Part shown: positions 17,604-26,363 of the stretch, in pieces | Layout: each line of letters begins with the position of its first letter | Position numbering within the stretch: the stretch's first letter is position 1 | Assembly (NCBI GenBank): GCA_002288455.1 | Contig: NEUS01000006.1 | Coordinates: 1 to 63,617 of the forward strand | DNA: 63,617 nt | Reading direction: 5' to 3' | Origin: Opitutia bacterium Tous-C1TDCM | Lineage (GTDB): Bacteria > Verrucomicrobiota > Verrucomicrobiia > Opitutales > Opitutaceae | The notes under the pieces: model-generated | What the model was told of the DNA's origin: nothing | Seen by the model: the letters and a program-made list of their open reading frames with translations, nothing else | The model's database searches: none | Made by a program: the position numbers and the translations under genes

Positions 17604-18385
17604 TGGATCTCCACTTGGGTGAAATCCCGGACGTCGGGCTGTCCGATTTCGCTCCCGCCCAACCGTTGCAACCGGATTCCGGATACCGCGCGGATCCGGG
17701 CCAGATTGCCGGCCGGATCGCCCATGCCGTTGAAACCCTGCGGATGCAGCTCGATCACCGCCGCGGAACCGGCGGGCAACGCCAGCGCCAGCAGCGCGGG
17801 CAAGAGTTCGGTTTCGAACCCTTCGATATCGATCTTGATGAGGAGCGGGTCGGGGCCGCCCCGCGCCGCGGCCCGGACCAAATCCCGCAGCGGCCGCGCG
17901 GCCACGGCGGTGCCGCCGGCTGAAACATGGCCCATGACCGAGCCGGTGCCGTCGTAGCGCAGGGTCGTTTCCGCGACCGAGGCAGCCACCGGGGCGACCT
18001 CGACGCGGTCGCCGAGTCGGTTGCGCCGGATCGAGCGGCGGAGCAGGTCGGCCGCTTCCGCTCCCGGCTCGACGGCGACGGCGGTGACTTGCGGATTCCG
18101 CAGGAGCAACGAGAGCGTCATCACGCCGACGTTGGCGCCGACGTCGAGAAACCGCGGCCGTGTGGCGGCCAGTTCGAGCAGGCGATCCTGAATGTGCCGG
18201 TCGAAAGTTTCGTAGCTGCGGCCGCCGGTCCAGGCCCAGGAGTGGGTCACGGCGTTAAAGGCGATCCGCCCGCCGTGGAAAGGCTGCGTCAGCACGAGGT
18301 GTTGCGCCCAACGTTTGGCGAACCGCCGCAGCCGGGGGCTGCGGTGGAGGCGGTCGGTGACACGGCGGAAGAGCGAATGCGACAT
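17594..18385 (-). CDS. FkbM-family SAM-dependent methyltransferase
   Basis: A 263-residue methyltransferase with a textbook FkbM core. It has 'FLDVGANVGVMTLSLLLR' (SAM motif I, near residue 85), 'AVAVEPGAEAADLLRRSIRR' and 'LLIKIDIEGFETELLPALL' (near 195). It probably O-methylates a glycan or its lipid-linked precursor in the cytosol. ATG at 18385 is 4 bp downstream of the GT4 stop at 18390. The six FkbM proteins in this cluster differ outside their core motifs, so they are not simple recent duplicates. Confidence 0.92.
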   Translation of the reverse strand: MSHSLFRRVTDRLHRSPRLRRFAKRWAQHLVLTQPFHGGRIAFNAVTHSWAWTGGRSYETFDRHIQDRLLELAATRPRFLDVGANVGVMTLSLLLRNPQVTAVAVEPGAEAADLLRRSIRRNRLGDRVEVAPVAASVAETTLRYDGTGSVMGHVSAGGTAVAARPLRDLVRAAARGGPDPLLIKIDIEGFETELLPALLALALPAGSAAVIELHPQGFNGMGDPAGNLARIRAVSGIRLQRLGGSEIGQPDVRDFTQVEIHWV

Positions 18386-18389
18386 GGGT

Positions 18390-19436
18390 TCAGGCGCCGG
18401 CGGCCGCGTCGATCCGGGAGCGGTAGAGCGAGAGGTACTGTTCGGCGCAGCCCCGGGCCCCGTAGTGGGACTCGGCGCGGCGGCGGCACGCGGTGCGATC
18501 GAGATTCCCCAGCCCGGCGACGGCGGCCGCGCCCTCCGCCACCGTGGCGAAGAAGAGCCCGGTTTTTCCCGGTTCGACAATCTCCGGGGCCGCGCCCCGC
18601 GCGCAGGTCAGAATCGGCGTGCCGCAGGCCAGGGCCTCGGCAAAGACGATGCCGAACGGTTCGTCCCATTGGATCGGCAACAGCAACGCGGCCGCTTGCC
18701 CGAGGAGCGCATTTTTCTGCGCGTCGTTGACTTCGCCGATCCATTCGACCCCCGGCCGGCCGAGATGCGGGGCGACTTCGCGGTCGAAGTACGCCGCATC
18801 GGTCCCGCCGACGGGCCGGTTGCCCGCGAGGATCAGTTTCCGGCCGCTCGCGCGGGCGACCGCGATCGCGAGGTGCGGACCCTTGATCGCATCCAGACGG
18901 CTCAGGAAAACGAGCGGCGCATCCGGCGCGACCTGCGGGGCGAACGTGTAGACGCGGAGATCGACGAAGTTGGGAATGGCGGTCCATTCGCCGCCGGACT
19001 GCGCGCCCAGCGCGCGGATGAAATCGCTGCAACCGGTGAAGTGCAACGTGCCGGGCCGCGCGAGCCGCACGGCCCATCGGACGGTCGAAGGACCGACATG
19101 CCGCTGGTACGACATGATCTTGGGCCGCCCGCTGCGCTGGATCGCCGTCAGATAGGCGAGCCGGGCGAAACTGTGGACGACGTCGGGCCGGAACTGCGCG
19201 GTCGCGCGGCGCAGGGCGAAGGCGTTTCGCAGGGTGTCGAGCCGTCCGGCGACGTTGTCCCCGGGCCAGGGAAAAAACGCATCCACCGGGGCCGGGGATC
19301 CGCGTTTGCCGATCAGCCCGACGGTGTGTCCGCGGTCCCGGAATTCCGCGATCAAGGTCGCCACGATCCGCTCGATCCCGCCGTAGCCGGCGGGCGGGAC
19401 GGGCAGAATCGGATCGGCGGCGAGCAGAATGCGCAT
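18390..19436 (-). CDS. GT4 family glycosyltransferase
   Basis: A 348-residue GT-B enzyme. The start 'ILPVPPAGYGGIERIVATL' carries the GGIER acceptor loop typical of GT4. The donor side shows 'LVFLSRLDAIKGPHLAIAVA' and 'PIQWDEPFGIVFAEALACG' with the E-x7-E signature. The length is compact but complete. It follows the membrane protein at 19454 with a 17-bp gap. The role in the glycan is unknown beyond retaining transfer from a nucleotide sugar. Confidence 0.92.
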   Translation of the reverse strand: MRILLAADPILPVPPAGYGGIERIVATLIAEFRDRGHTVGLIGKRGSPAPVDAFFPWPGDNVAGRLDTLRNAFALRRATAQFRPDVVHSFARLAYLTAIQRSGRPKIMSYQRHVGPSTVRWAVRLARPGTLHFTGCSDFIRALGAQSGGEWTAIPNFVDLRVYTFAPQVAPDAPLVFLSRLDAIKGPHLAIAVARASGRKLILAGNRPVGGTDAAYFDREVAPHLGRPGVEWIGEVNDAQKNALLGQAAALLLPIQWDEPFGIVFAEALACGTPILTCARGAAPEIVEPGKTGLFFATVAEGAAAVAGLGNLDRTACRRRAESHYGARGCAEQYLSLYRSRIDAAAGA

Positions 19437-19453
19437 GGCGATCGCGGAGCCTG

Positions 19454-21112
19454 TCAGGGCCGGCCGGCGGATGGCGAGGGCGTCATCGTGGCCGACCATA
19501 GGACCAATCCCTCGGGCAACGGCGTTGCCAGCCAAGGACCGACCCCGCGCAGGGTGGTGGTCCATCCGGGCGGGACGACGGCGGCTCCGCCGAAGGTCCG
19601 CAGGCTCACCGGCCGGCGGGTTGCCCAATGCGCCAGCGAGGCGGGCGGGCGGTAGATGTTGGCCAGATCCTCGGCGACGGAGCGGCCGGCGTTGCGGTCG
19701 ATCACCCGTCCGGGCAGTCCGAGGGCAAGCTCCGGGTTCTCGACGATCCAGACGGTATCCGCATCGGCATGACGGGCGAGTTCCCGGTAAACCGCGGCCT
19801 GGTCGCGGACCCCGAGCGCCGGCAGCACCAGGCCGTGCGGGGGCGGGATCGCCCCGGAGCCGCGCCAAATCTTCAGACCGGCCAACGCGACCCCCGCTCC
19901 CGCCGGCAGAACCAAGTAGACCAATGCGCCCGCGGCCAGCGCGCCCCGCATCCCCGGGCCCGCGGCCGGCCAGGCGCCCCGGGCGCACGCGAGAAGAGCG
20001 GGGAGGGCCGCCAGACCGGGAGCGACGAAGAACCGGGTGTCGCGCGCGACGTTGGAGGTGAGCCAGAGTCCGGCCATCAGGAGCGTAAAGCCCGCCAGCC
20101 CGCCGAGTGCGAGCAAAGCCGGGAGCGGGGTGTCCGCGGGCCGGAAACGCCGCGCGCAAAGCCAGCCGAGCAAAACGCTGCCGGGCAGGCCGACCAACGC
20201 GACCGCGGAGGCGGGAAAGACCCCGGGGCCGAAGATCCCGGGATAGACGAGCAGGGCGAACCAGGCGCCGCCGGCATCCGCCAAACCCAGCACCGGATTC
20301 GCGAGGACAAAGAGCAACAGGCCCGGCCCGGTGGCGCCGCCGTCCGGCGCTCCGGTGGGATCGGCGGCGCCGATCGCGGTGTGGTACCACCGCAGCGCCA
20401 GGGGGACGGCCGCCAGTCCCAGCGCGATCGCCAGCCCCGCGCGCAGGGCAACTCCGGCCCCGATCCGCCGCCGCCGCCACAGGGCGCAGCCGGCTCCCGC
20501 GAGCGCCCCGAGCACCACGACGAACAGACTGTATTTGAAAAAATAAGACAGGCCGCCGAGGGCGCCGACGGCCGGCGCGACGAGCCCGAGCCGACCGGAC
20601 TCCAGCCGTTCCGCCAGGGCGAGCGCACCCAGATAAGCCCAGGGGGCGGCGCCGAAGACAAACGCCTCGCCGGAAAACCGGAACAGCGGTCCGGTGGCAT
20701 AGGGCAGCCAGGGCAGCGCGGCCGCGGCCGCCCCGAGCCACCGGGACGGCAATTCGAAACGCCGCCACCAAAGCATCCAGCCGAGACAACCGGCGGCGCT
20801 GCCGGCGAGCGCGACCGCCCGCAGGGCTTCGCCGTAGCCGAGTCCGAGCTTGCCGAGGGCGGCGGCGAGCACCGGGATTGCCGGCGGCCACCAGCCGATC
20901 GGCTCGGGCAGATCCTGCGAGAGGTCGCGGGGATCGACCCGGAGCCGTACGTTCCAAGCCGGCGATTCGCCCCGCGCATGCTGGTCGAGCGCCTGCAGTT
21001 GGACGACGGGGTCGTAATAGTGGAGCCCCTGCGGTACGGCGGCGGAAAAGCCTGCCAACAGGAGCCAAGAACAGGCGCAGATCAGGAAAGGACGCAGGGT
21101 TGCGCCGATCAT
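19454..21112 (-). CDS. Polytopic membrane protein, GT39/ArnT-like glycosyltransferase candidate
   Basis: A 552-residue membrane protein. An N-terminal hydrophobic segment leads into 'HYYDPVVQLQALDQHARGES', placing an acidic residue in the first periplasmic loop. GT-C enzymes of the ArnT/PMT type hold their catalytic Asp there. About ten further hydrophobic segments and a soluble C-terminal tail follow. The ATG at 21112 is chosen because it forms an ATGA overlap with the gene upstream and starts at the membrane anchor. Function as a lipid-sugar-dependent transferase is inferred. Confidence 0.62.
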   Translation of the reverse strand: MIGATLRPFLICACSWLLLAGFSAAVPQGLHYYDPVVQLQALDQHARGESPAWNVRLRVDPRDLSQDLPEPIGWWPPAIPVLAAALGKLGLGYGEALRAVALAGSAAGCLGWMLWWRRFELPSRWLGAAAAALPWLPYATGPLFRFSGEAFVFGAAPWAYLGALALAERLESGRLGLVAPAVGALGGLSYFFKYSLFVVVLGALAGAGCALWRRRRIGAGVALRAGLAIALGLAAVPLALRWYHTAIGAADPTGAPDGGATGPGLLLFVLANPVLGLADAGGAWFALLVYPGIFGPGVFPASAVALVGLPGSVLLGWLCARRFRPADTPLPALLALGGLAGFTLLMAGLWLTSNVARDTRFFVAPGLAALPALLACARGAWPAAGPGMRGALAAGALVYLVLPAGAGVALAGLKIWRGSGAIPPPHGLVLPALGVRDQAAVYRELARHADADTVWIVENPELALGLPGRVIDRNAGRSVAEDLANIYRPPASLAHWATRRPVSLRTFGGAAVVPPGWTTTLRGVGPWLATPLPEGLVLWSATMTPSPSAGRP

Positions 21113-22092
21113 GACGCGGGTGTTTCGCCGAGCCAGGCTTGCCACGCGGGAAGATCGAAATCGCTCAAGCCCCGCTGGGTCTCGGGCACCTGCCCGGCCG
21201 CCACCGCGGCGAGGATCCGGGGCAGCAGCGCGAGATATACGGCCGACTTTGCCGTCGGGTGCAGGAGCCAGGCGCGCTCGTCGGCCAGATTGAGGCGCCG
21301 CACGCCGCGCGGGCCGAGGACCTGGTGCAGCAAGGTTTCCGGTCCCGGCGGATAGCCGCGGTCCAGCACGCGGCGCAGCCGGTAGTTCAACGCCCGTGCC
21401 GTTCCGACCAGCGGCAGATGGGGAGCGAGGCGTTCACGGTCGACCAGCAGGCAGCGGGTGCTGAACCAGTCGTTGAGCCAGCCCGCCGGAACGCGTTCGG
21501 CCGGTCTCGCCTCGTGGCGGGACGGGGCGTCTTCGCCGGGTCGGCGGGCGAAGCCGGGCGGCGAAATCCGGGGCGTCGCCATTGCGGCGGCGGGGACGTC
21601 CGCCCACCGTTCCAGCGTGTGGCGGACCCAGCTGAATCCGGGAGCCTGATACAGGCACATGTCCGCGTCGTAGTGGACGGTGAAGCGGGTGCGGGGCAGG
21701 TCCAGCGCGGCCCAGTAGCCCATGAAGGCGCAGCCGCCATAGTCGTGAGTTTCGCGCATCCAGGGCCGGACGTAACGGGCGGCCCAAGCGCCGAAGCGTT
21801 CGTCGCCCGGTTCCAGGTACTCGACCCGGTCGAAACACCCGGCCCGCCGCAGGGCTCCGGCGATCTCCCTGATCCGCGCCAGCCGCGGGGCAAACGATGC
21901 CACCGGCAAACGTCGGTCGGGATCGAAGATCCGGGTGCGTTGCGGCCGGCAGCAGTCGACGACGGCCAGGCGTTCCGCGGCATCGGGATGGGCCCGGACC
22001 AGCGCGGGCACGGTCGACTCCGCGTATGCGGCGTCTCCGGCAGAGAGGTTGATCTGCAGCGTGTACCGACCGGTCTCGTCCGGCGAAATCAT
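21109..22092 (-). CDS. Putative GT-A-fold glycosyltransferase
   Basis: A 327-residue soluble protein that I do not assign to a named family. Its beginning, 'YTLQINLSAGDAAYAESTVP', and the motif 'FTVHYDADMCLYQAPG' near residue 140 (a DxD-type metal site) resemble GT-A transferases. The central Trp- and Arg-rich part could form the acceptor site. It overlaps its neighbours by 4 bp on both sides. The call rests on the DxD motif and cluster context, so function is tentative. Confidence 0.55.
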   Translation of the reverse strand: MISPDETGRYTLQINLSAGDAAYAESTVPALVRAHPDAAERLAVVDCCRPQRTRIFDPDRRLPVASFAPRLARIREIAGALRRAGCFDRVEYLEPGDERFGAWAARYVRPWMRETHDYGGCAFMGYWAALDLPRTRFTVHYDADMCLYQAPGFSWVRHTLERWADVPAAAMATPRISPPGFARRPGEDAPSRHEARPAERVPAGWLNDWFSTRCLLVDRERLAPHLPLVGTARALNYRLRRVLDRGYPPGPETLLHQVLGPRGVRRLNLADERAWLLHPTAKSAVYLALLPRILAAVAAGQVPETQRGLSDFDLPAWQAWLGETPAS

Positions 22093-23342
22093 GCCGGAGA
22101 AGACGGCCCGAGCCCGATCCGTTCCAGCCCGTCGAGGAGGCGCACCTGTTCTACTTCCCAGCAAAACCGCCGCTGCCCGAGACTCCACGCCTCGCGGCGG
22201 GCGGCCACGACGCCGTCGGGATTCCCGAACCAGCGGTCGAGCAACGCCGCGGTGGCCGCGGTTTCCACGATCCGGGCAAGCAGGGCGGCCGCGCCGAGTT
22301 CCGGCGCCAGGGCCTCCTGGGCGGCGGTGGCCGACAACAGCTGCGGCACTCCGGCCAAGAGATAGGCGAAGACCTTGTTGGTGAGGCAGAGATCGCGGTT
22401 GGGCGGAGTGCGTTGTTCCAGCGACAGGCCGAGATCCATGTCGGCCGCGAATCGGACCATCTCGCGCGGCGGTCCGGGCGGGAGAAAGCGGAGGCGGCCG
22501 GCACAACCGGCCGCGCCGGCCCGGGCGTTCAGTTCGTCCCGGTAGCTGTCCGTCACAAAGCCGCGCAGATGCAATTCGGCCGGTGTGCGCATACGCCCGA
22601 CCACGGCGACGATCTCCTCGAGGCCGCGCCCGGGCCCCACCGTCTGGGAAAACCAGTACAACCGCACGGGCTGCCGCGGATCGTCCCGGGTTCGCGTCAC
22701 CGGGGAAGCCGGGGCTTCGGCGCGCGGAAAGGCGTTGAGCAACACGTCCGGCCGCCGCCCGTAGTTCGCCGCGTAGCGTTCGGCCATCAGGGGCGCGGCC
22801 GTCGTGAACAGGGCGCAAGCGGGCAGGCCGTGGGCTTGGATCGCGCGGCGGGCTTTCTGTTCGGCCGAGGTGAAATCCCCTTCCAGATCGTGGAAGTCCT
22901 CCGCATCGAAGCCGTAGCGGACGCCCCGGGTTGCGGCGGCCGCGGCGGCGGCCGGCAAGCCGGCGAGGCAGTGGCCGAAATACAGATCCGCCGGAACATC
23001 AGCGGCGATCCGGCCGAGATGGAGCGCATCGGCATGATGGGCGCGGGCGGCGGCGGCCGGCGGCACCGTATCGAAACGTAAGATACGCCGCCGCGCGAAT
23101 TCCCGCCGGAAGCGCCGCACCAGTCCGGGCAGGGAACGGCCGAGGTCCACCCGGGTGCAGCGCCATGGCGCGGCGGCGAGTACCGTGGCGTCCAGCGCAT
23201 CGGCGGGAGGGAAGTGGCGGCCCGCGACGACGTGGACCTCGTAGCCGGCGGCCGCGAGGGCGTCGGCATTCTTCACCAGCCGCGGCGTCGACGCCACGTG
23301 GCCGGGCGTGATCAGGCAAATCCGGCGGGCCGGCGGTTTCAC
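22089..23342 (-). CDS. GT4-like glycosyltransferase
   Basis: A 417-residue GT-B protein. The N-terminus 'ICLITPGHVASTPRLVKNAD' is typical of GT4-like enzymes. The centre has 'YGFDAEDFHDLEGDF', and the C-terminal donor domain has 'RLYWFSQTVGPGRGLEEIV' followed by 'LTNKVFAYLLAGVPQLLS', a variant lacking the classical E-x7-E. Start is GTG at 23342, sharing a GTGA overlap with the upstream stop. No in-frame ATG exists at this end. The substrate is unknown. Confidence 0.82.
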   Translation of the reverse strand: MKPPARRICLITPGHVASTPRLVKNADALAAAGYEVHVVAGRHFPPADALDATVLAAAPWRCTRVDLGRSLPGLVRRFRREFARRRILRFDTVPPAAAARAHHADALHLGRIAADVPADLYFGHCLAGLPAAAAAAATRGVRYGFDAEDFHDLEGDFTSAEQKARRAIQAHGLPACALFTTAAPLMAERYAANYGRRPDVLLNAFPRAEAPASPVTRTRDDPRQPVRLYWFSQTVGPGRGLEEIVAVVGRMRTPAELHLRGFVTDSYRDELNARAGAAGCAGRLRFLPPGPPREMVRFAADMDLGLSLEQRTPPNRDLCLTNKVFAYLLAGVPQLLSATAAQEALAPELGAAALLARIVETAATAALLDRWFGNPDGVVAARREAWSLGQRRFCWEVEQVRLLDGLERIGLGPSSPA

Positions 23343-24607
23343 GACGAAAGCGGAGGGTTGAAGAAGCCGGCTTCGCGCAGCACGCCGGCGAGTGCCTGCC
23401 GGTAGTCCTGCCATTGCCACCCGGCGGCGGTGCGTCGGGCGGCGAAGCGCATTGCGGCAAGTTCGCGGCGATGCTCGACGCACCACCCGACCGCGGCGGC
23501 GATCGCGGCGCTGTCCCCCGCGGGAACAACCAAGCCGTTTTCCCCCGCGCGCAGCAGATCGGCGGCGCCGGCGCGATCCGTCGTGATGACGGGTACGCCT
23601 TGGGACCACGCCTCCGTGACCACCATGCCGAAGCCGTCGCAGAGGGTCGGGAAAAGCAGGGCGTCGGCGCGGCCGTACTCCGGCATCAATTCCGCGCGTG
23701 GAATGGACCCGCGGAGCTCGATGCCCTCGGGCAGCGGCCGCAGCACGCGCTCGGGCAGCGTCACGGCCCCGAAGACGCGCAAGGTGGCGTGCCGGCCGAG
23801 TCCGGACCGCCGCCACGCCTCGACGACGTAGTGCGCGCCTTTCCGGATACTGAAGGTCCCGGCCCAGATCAGGTTGAGCTTTCCATCGCTCGTTCCGGCC
23901 GTGGGCGCGGCGTCGGCGGGCGGCGGGGCGCCGTACGGCACGATCCGGGCTTTGGCGGGATCGAGTCCGGCCCGAAGGTAGCTGTCGCGGGTGAAGCGCG
24001 AAGCCGCGATCACGAGATCGGCCGTGCGCAGTTCCTCGCGCCGCCGCTCCAGCCGGCGCGCCTCGCGTACCGCCGTGTGGCGCTGGTAGGCGGTCTGCAG
24101 CTCCGGAAACATCGCGGTTTCCCGGGCCAGCAAGTCGTGGACGAAGGCCGACTCGGGCGCCGGCACGTCGTAGGCCGACTTCAAGCCGAGTTCCCGCGCC
24201 CGGCGAAACGTGAACAGCGAGCTGTGCTCGAAGCCGTAGACTCCGGTCAGGCCGCGATCGAGCCGGCGGCTCACGCGGCGGTCGAATCCGAGTTCGCTCC
24301 ATTCCCAGACGAGATCGGTGGCGCGGCCGCCGCGGTCGACCGCTCCGACCGCCAGCCGGAGGAGCTCGCCCCACGGATCGGACCGAACTTTGCCGGCCGG
24401 CAATTCCGTGACGGCGCGGCGCCGAAACTGCGCGGCGAGATCCTTGCCCGCCAGGCGGGCGAGGGCGTCGGCGCCGCGCCGGTACCAGCGGTCCGGTTCG
24501 TCGCACACGGTCGTCGCGAAGTGGTCGAGCCGGCCGGCTTCGTGCACGGCCCGCGCGGCCTGCTGGACGAACGGCGCCACGCTCGGATGGAAGACCACGA
24601 GGCTCAT
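23339..24607 (-). CDS. GT4 family glycosyltransferase
   Basis: A 422-residue GT-B enzyme. Its N-terminal domain contains 'VYGFEHSSLFTFRRARELG', and the donor domain has 'NLIWAGTFSIRKGAHYVVEA' and 'LCDGFGMVVTEAWSQGVPV', a 'DGFGxxxxE' form of the GT4 nucleotide-sugar motif. ATG at 24607 overlaps the upstream stop by 4 bp. It is the second of two GT-B genes placed in tandem, and their divergence suggests different linkages rather than duplication. Confidence 0.88.
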   Translation of the reverse strand: MSLVVFHPSVAPFVQQAARAVHEAGRLDHFATTVCDEPDRWYRRGADALARLAGKDLAAQFRRRAVTELPAGKVRSDPWGELLRLAVGAVDRGGRATDLVWEWSELGFDRRVSRRLDRGLTGVYGFEHSSLFTFRRARELGLKSAYDVPAPESAFVHDLLARETAMFPELQTAYQRHTAVREARRLERRREELRTADLVIAASRFTRDSYLRAGLDPAKARIVPYGAPPPADAAPTAGTSDGKLNLIWAGTFSIRKGAHYVVEAWRRSGLGRHATLRVFGAVTLPERVLRPLPEGIELRGSIPRAELMPEYGRADALLFPTLCDGFGMVVTEAWSQGVPVITTDRAGAADLLRAGENGLVVPAGDSAAIAAAVGWCVEHRRELAAMRFAARRTAAGWQWQDYRQALAGVLREAGFFNPPLSS

Positions 24608-25554
24608 CGGCGCAGCGCCCGCTGCAGGCGGCGGGCAAGTTTCCAACCCGTGATCCGCGCGAGGCGCTCGAACCCCGGGCCGGCCGGCGGGCGCGCGACC
24701 GAGGGATCGAGTTCGCCGGCGCGCCGCAGCGCGAGGGCGGTGACGTCACAGCCTTCCGGATACGCGGCAAACGCGAGCCGCTGCCAATAGAGCGCGCAGG
24801 CCCGGCGGGTGCGCGGCGAGGTTTCGAGGTCGAGGAGCGTCGCGGTGCTGCGGCGGCAGACTTCCGCGGCGGAACGCCAGGCGGCCGGACTCCGGCGGCC
24901 GCTCAGGCTGCCGTCCAGATTGGACCGGTACCACGCGAGGGAATCGGGGCAGAAGCGGACGCCGGCGCTCGCGGCGACGGCGCGGGTGAAGTATTCGCCG
25001 TCGTCGTCGAGCGAGAGCGATTCCAACCACGGACCGGTGCGTTCCGCGACGGCCCGCGGGAGCAGCCACGCGGCCGGATGCATCATGCCGCCCGCGGCGA
25101 ACGTGGCGACAAGGTAGTCGGCCGGCGCGAAGTCGCCCCAATTGGATTCGGGTGCGGCCCGGAAGGCGGCAGCCTCGTCGCGTGCGCCGGCGAACCGGAC
25201 CCAACGGGCCGAGGCGATATGGCGGTCGCCTTCGGCGCGCAGACGCGCGATCTGGCACGCGATCTTTTCCGGATGCAGGAGGTCGTCGGCATCCAGATAC
25301 TGCAGGTAGGCGCCGCGGGCCGCCGTCAAGGCGCGCTGCCGCGCGGCGGCGGCGCCGCGGTTTTCCTGCCGGATCACGGTCAGATCCGGGCCGGCCTGGG
25401 CTTCGAGGATCGCGCCGCAGCCGTCGGTCGACCCGTCGTCGACGACGATGATCTCGCACCGGGGCCAAGTCTGGGCGCGCACCGAGGCGAGCGTCGCCGC
25501 GAGCCACGGCGCGGCGTTGTGGCAGGGGATCAGGACTGAAACCAAGTCGGTCAT
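24604..25554 (-). CDS. GT2 family glycosyltransferase
   Basis: A 316-residue GT-A inverting transferase. It begins 'VSVLIPCHNAAPWLAATLAS', followed by 'EIIVVDDGSTDG' and the metal site 'YLQYLDADDLLHPEK'. The middle includes 'LDDDGEYFTRAVAASAGVRF', the usual catalytic-base region. It is soluble with no membrane segment. It overlaps the FkbM gene upstream and the GT4 gene downstream by 4 bp, so expression should be tightly linked. Confidence 0.92.
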   Translation of the reverse strand: MTDLVSVLIPCHNAAPWLAATLASVRAQTWPRCEIIVVDDGSTDGCGAILEAQAGPDLTVIRQENRGAAAARQRALTAARGAYLQYLDADDLLHPEKIACQIARLRAEGDRHIASARWVRFAGARDEAAAFRAAPESNWGDFAPADYLVATFAAGGMMHPAAWLLPRAVAERTGPWLESLSLDDDGEYFTRAVAASAGVRFCPDSLAWYRSNLDGSLSGRRSPAAWRSAAEVCRRSTATLLDLETSPRTRRACALYWQRLAFAAYPEGCDVTALALRRAGELDPSVARPPAGPGFERLARITGWKLARRLQRALRR

Positions 25555-26363
25555 GCCGGGGTGCACCACCAGTGTTCCTCGTGATCGGTCGCAATCCATT
25601 CGCTGCGGTAGCCGGCTTCGCGCAGGTATGCGTGCAACGCCTCGGGGCTGGTGCCGAGGCGGCCGTGGAATTGCGGGTGGGCGCTGAGCAAAACGGCGGG
25701 ACGCAACCGCCGGAGCACCGTGGCGGCGCCGCGCAGAACGGAAAGTTCGAAACCCTCGACATCGATCTTGAGCAAGCGCGGCCGCGTCGGGTCCGCGGCT
25801 TCGAGCAAACCGTCGAGACTGTGGCGCGGCACGGCGGCAAATCCCGGGTCGGTGATTTCGCGGTAGCCGATCGCCTCCGTGATCTCGGAAACGGACGGGT
25901 CGTCCAGCGCCGCCGACGTCGCGGCCGCGGCGGCGGCGAGCGACACGGCACTGAAGTGGACGGGGTCGAGAAAACCGTGGACCAACCGCAGCCGTTCCGG
26001 CGCAGGGACGAGCGCGCAAAGCCGGCGGGTGCATTTCAGGCTCACGAGATCGGGATCGATGCCGAGCGCGGCGGAGGCGGGAAAGAGCGAGAGCGCGATC
26101 AGGCTGTAGACGGACAGCGAGCAGCCGCAGTCCACCAGTTCGCCGCCGGGATGTTCCGCGAGCCAGCGGATCATGCGCGCTACCGCGGGATTCTCGTAGT
26201 CGGCCCGGCCGCCGCCGCGGAAATAGGCCGGCACGCGTACGGTTTGCCCGCTGATCACCGCCGGGGAGCCGACTTCGAAAGGGTCGAGCACACGGGCGCG
26301 GATTTCCCGGTAAAGAATCTTGGCCGGAGGCGGCAGCTGCAGCCGAAGGGTGTGCCAGTTCAT
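25551..26363 (-). CDS. FkbM-family SAM-dependent methyltransferase
   Basis: A 270-residue protein with an FkbM core. 'LVDCGCSLSVYSLIALSLF' fills the SAM-binding position, but with Cys residues where DVGAN is usual. 'RLLKIDVEGFELSVLRGAA' lies near residue 205, and a C-terminal 'HPQFHGRLG' is seen in many FkbM proteins. The altered motif I could weaken or tune SAM binding. It overlaps the genes on both sides by 4 bp. It presumably O-methylates a sugar of the cluster's glycan. Confidence 0.85.
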   Translation of the reverse strand: MNWHTLRLQLPPPAKILYREIRARVLDPFEVGSPAVISGQTVRVPAYFRGGGRADYENPAVARMIRWLAEHPGGELVDCGCSLSVYSLIALSLFPASAALGIDPDLVSLKCTRRLCALVPAPERLRLVHGFLDPVHFSAVSLAAAAAATSAALDDPSVSEITEAIGYREITDPGFAAVPRHSLDGLLEAADPTRPRLLKIDVEGFELSVLRGAATVLRRLRPAVLLSAHPQFHGRLGTSPEALHAYLREAGYRSEWIATDHEEHWWCTPA

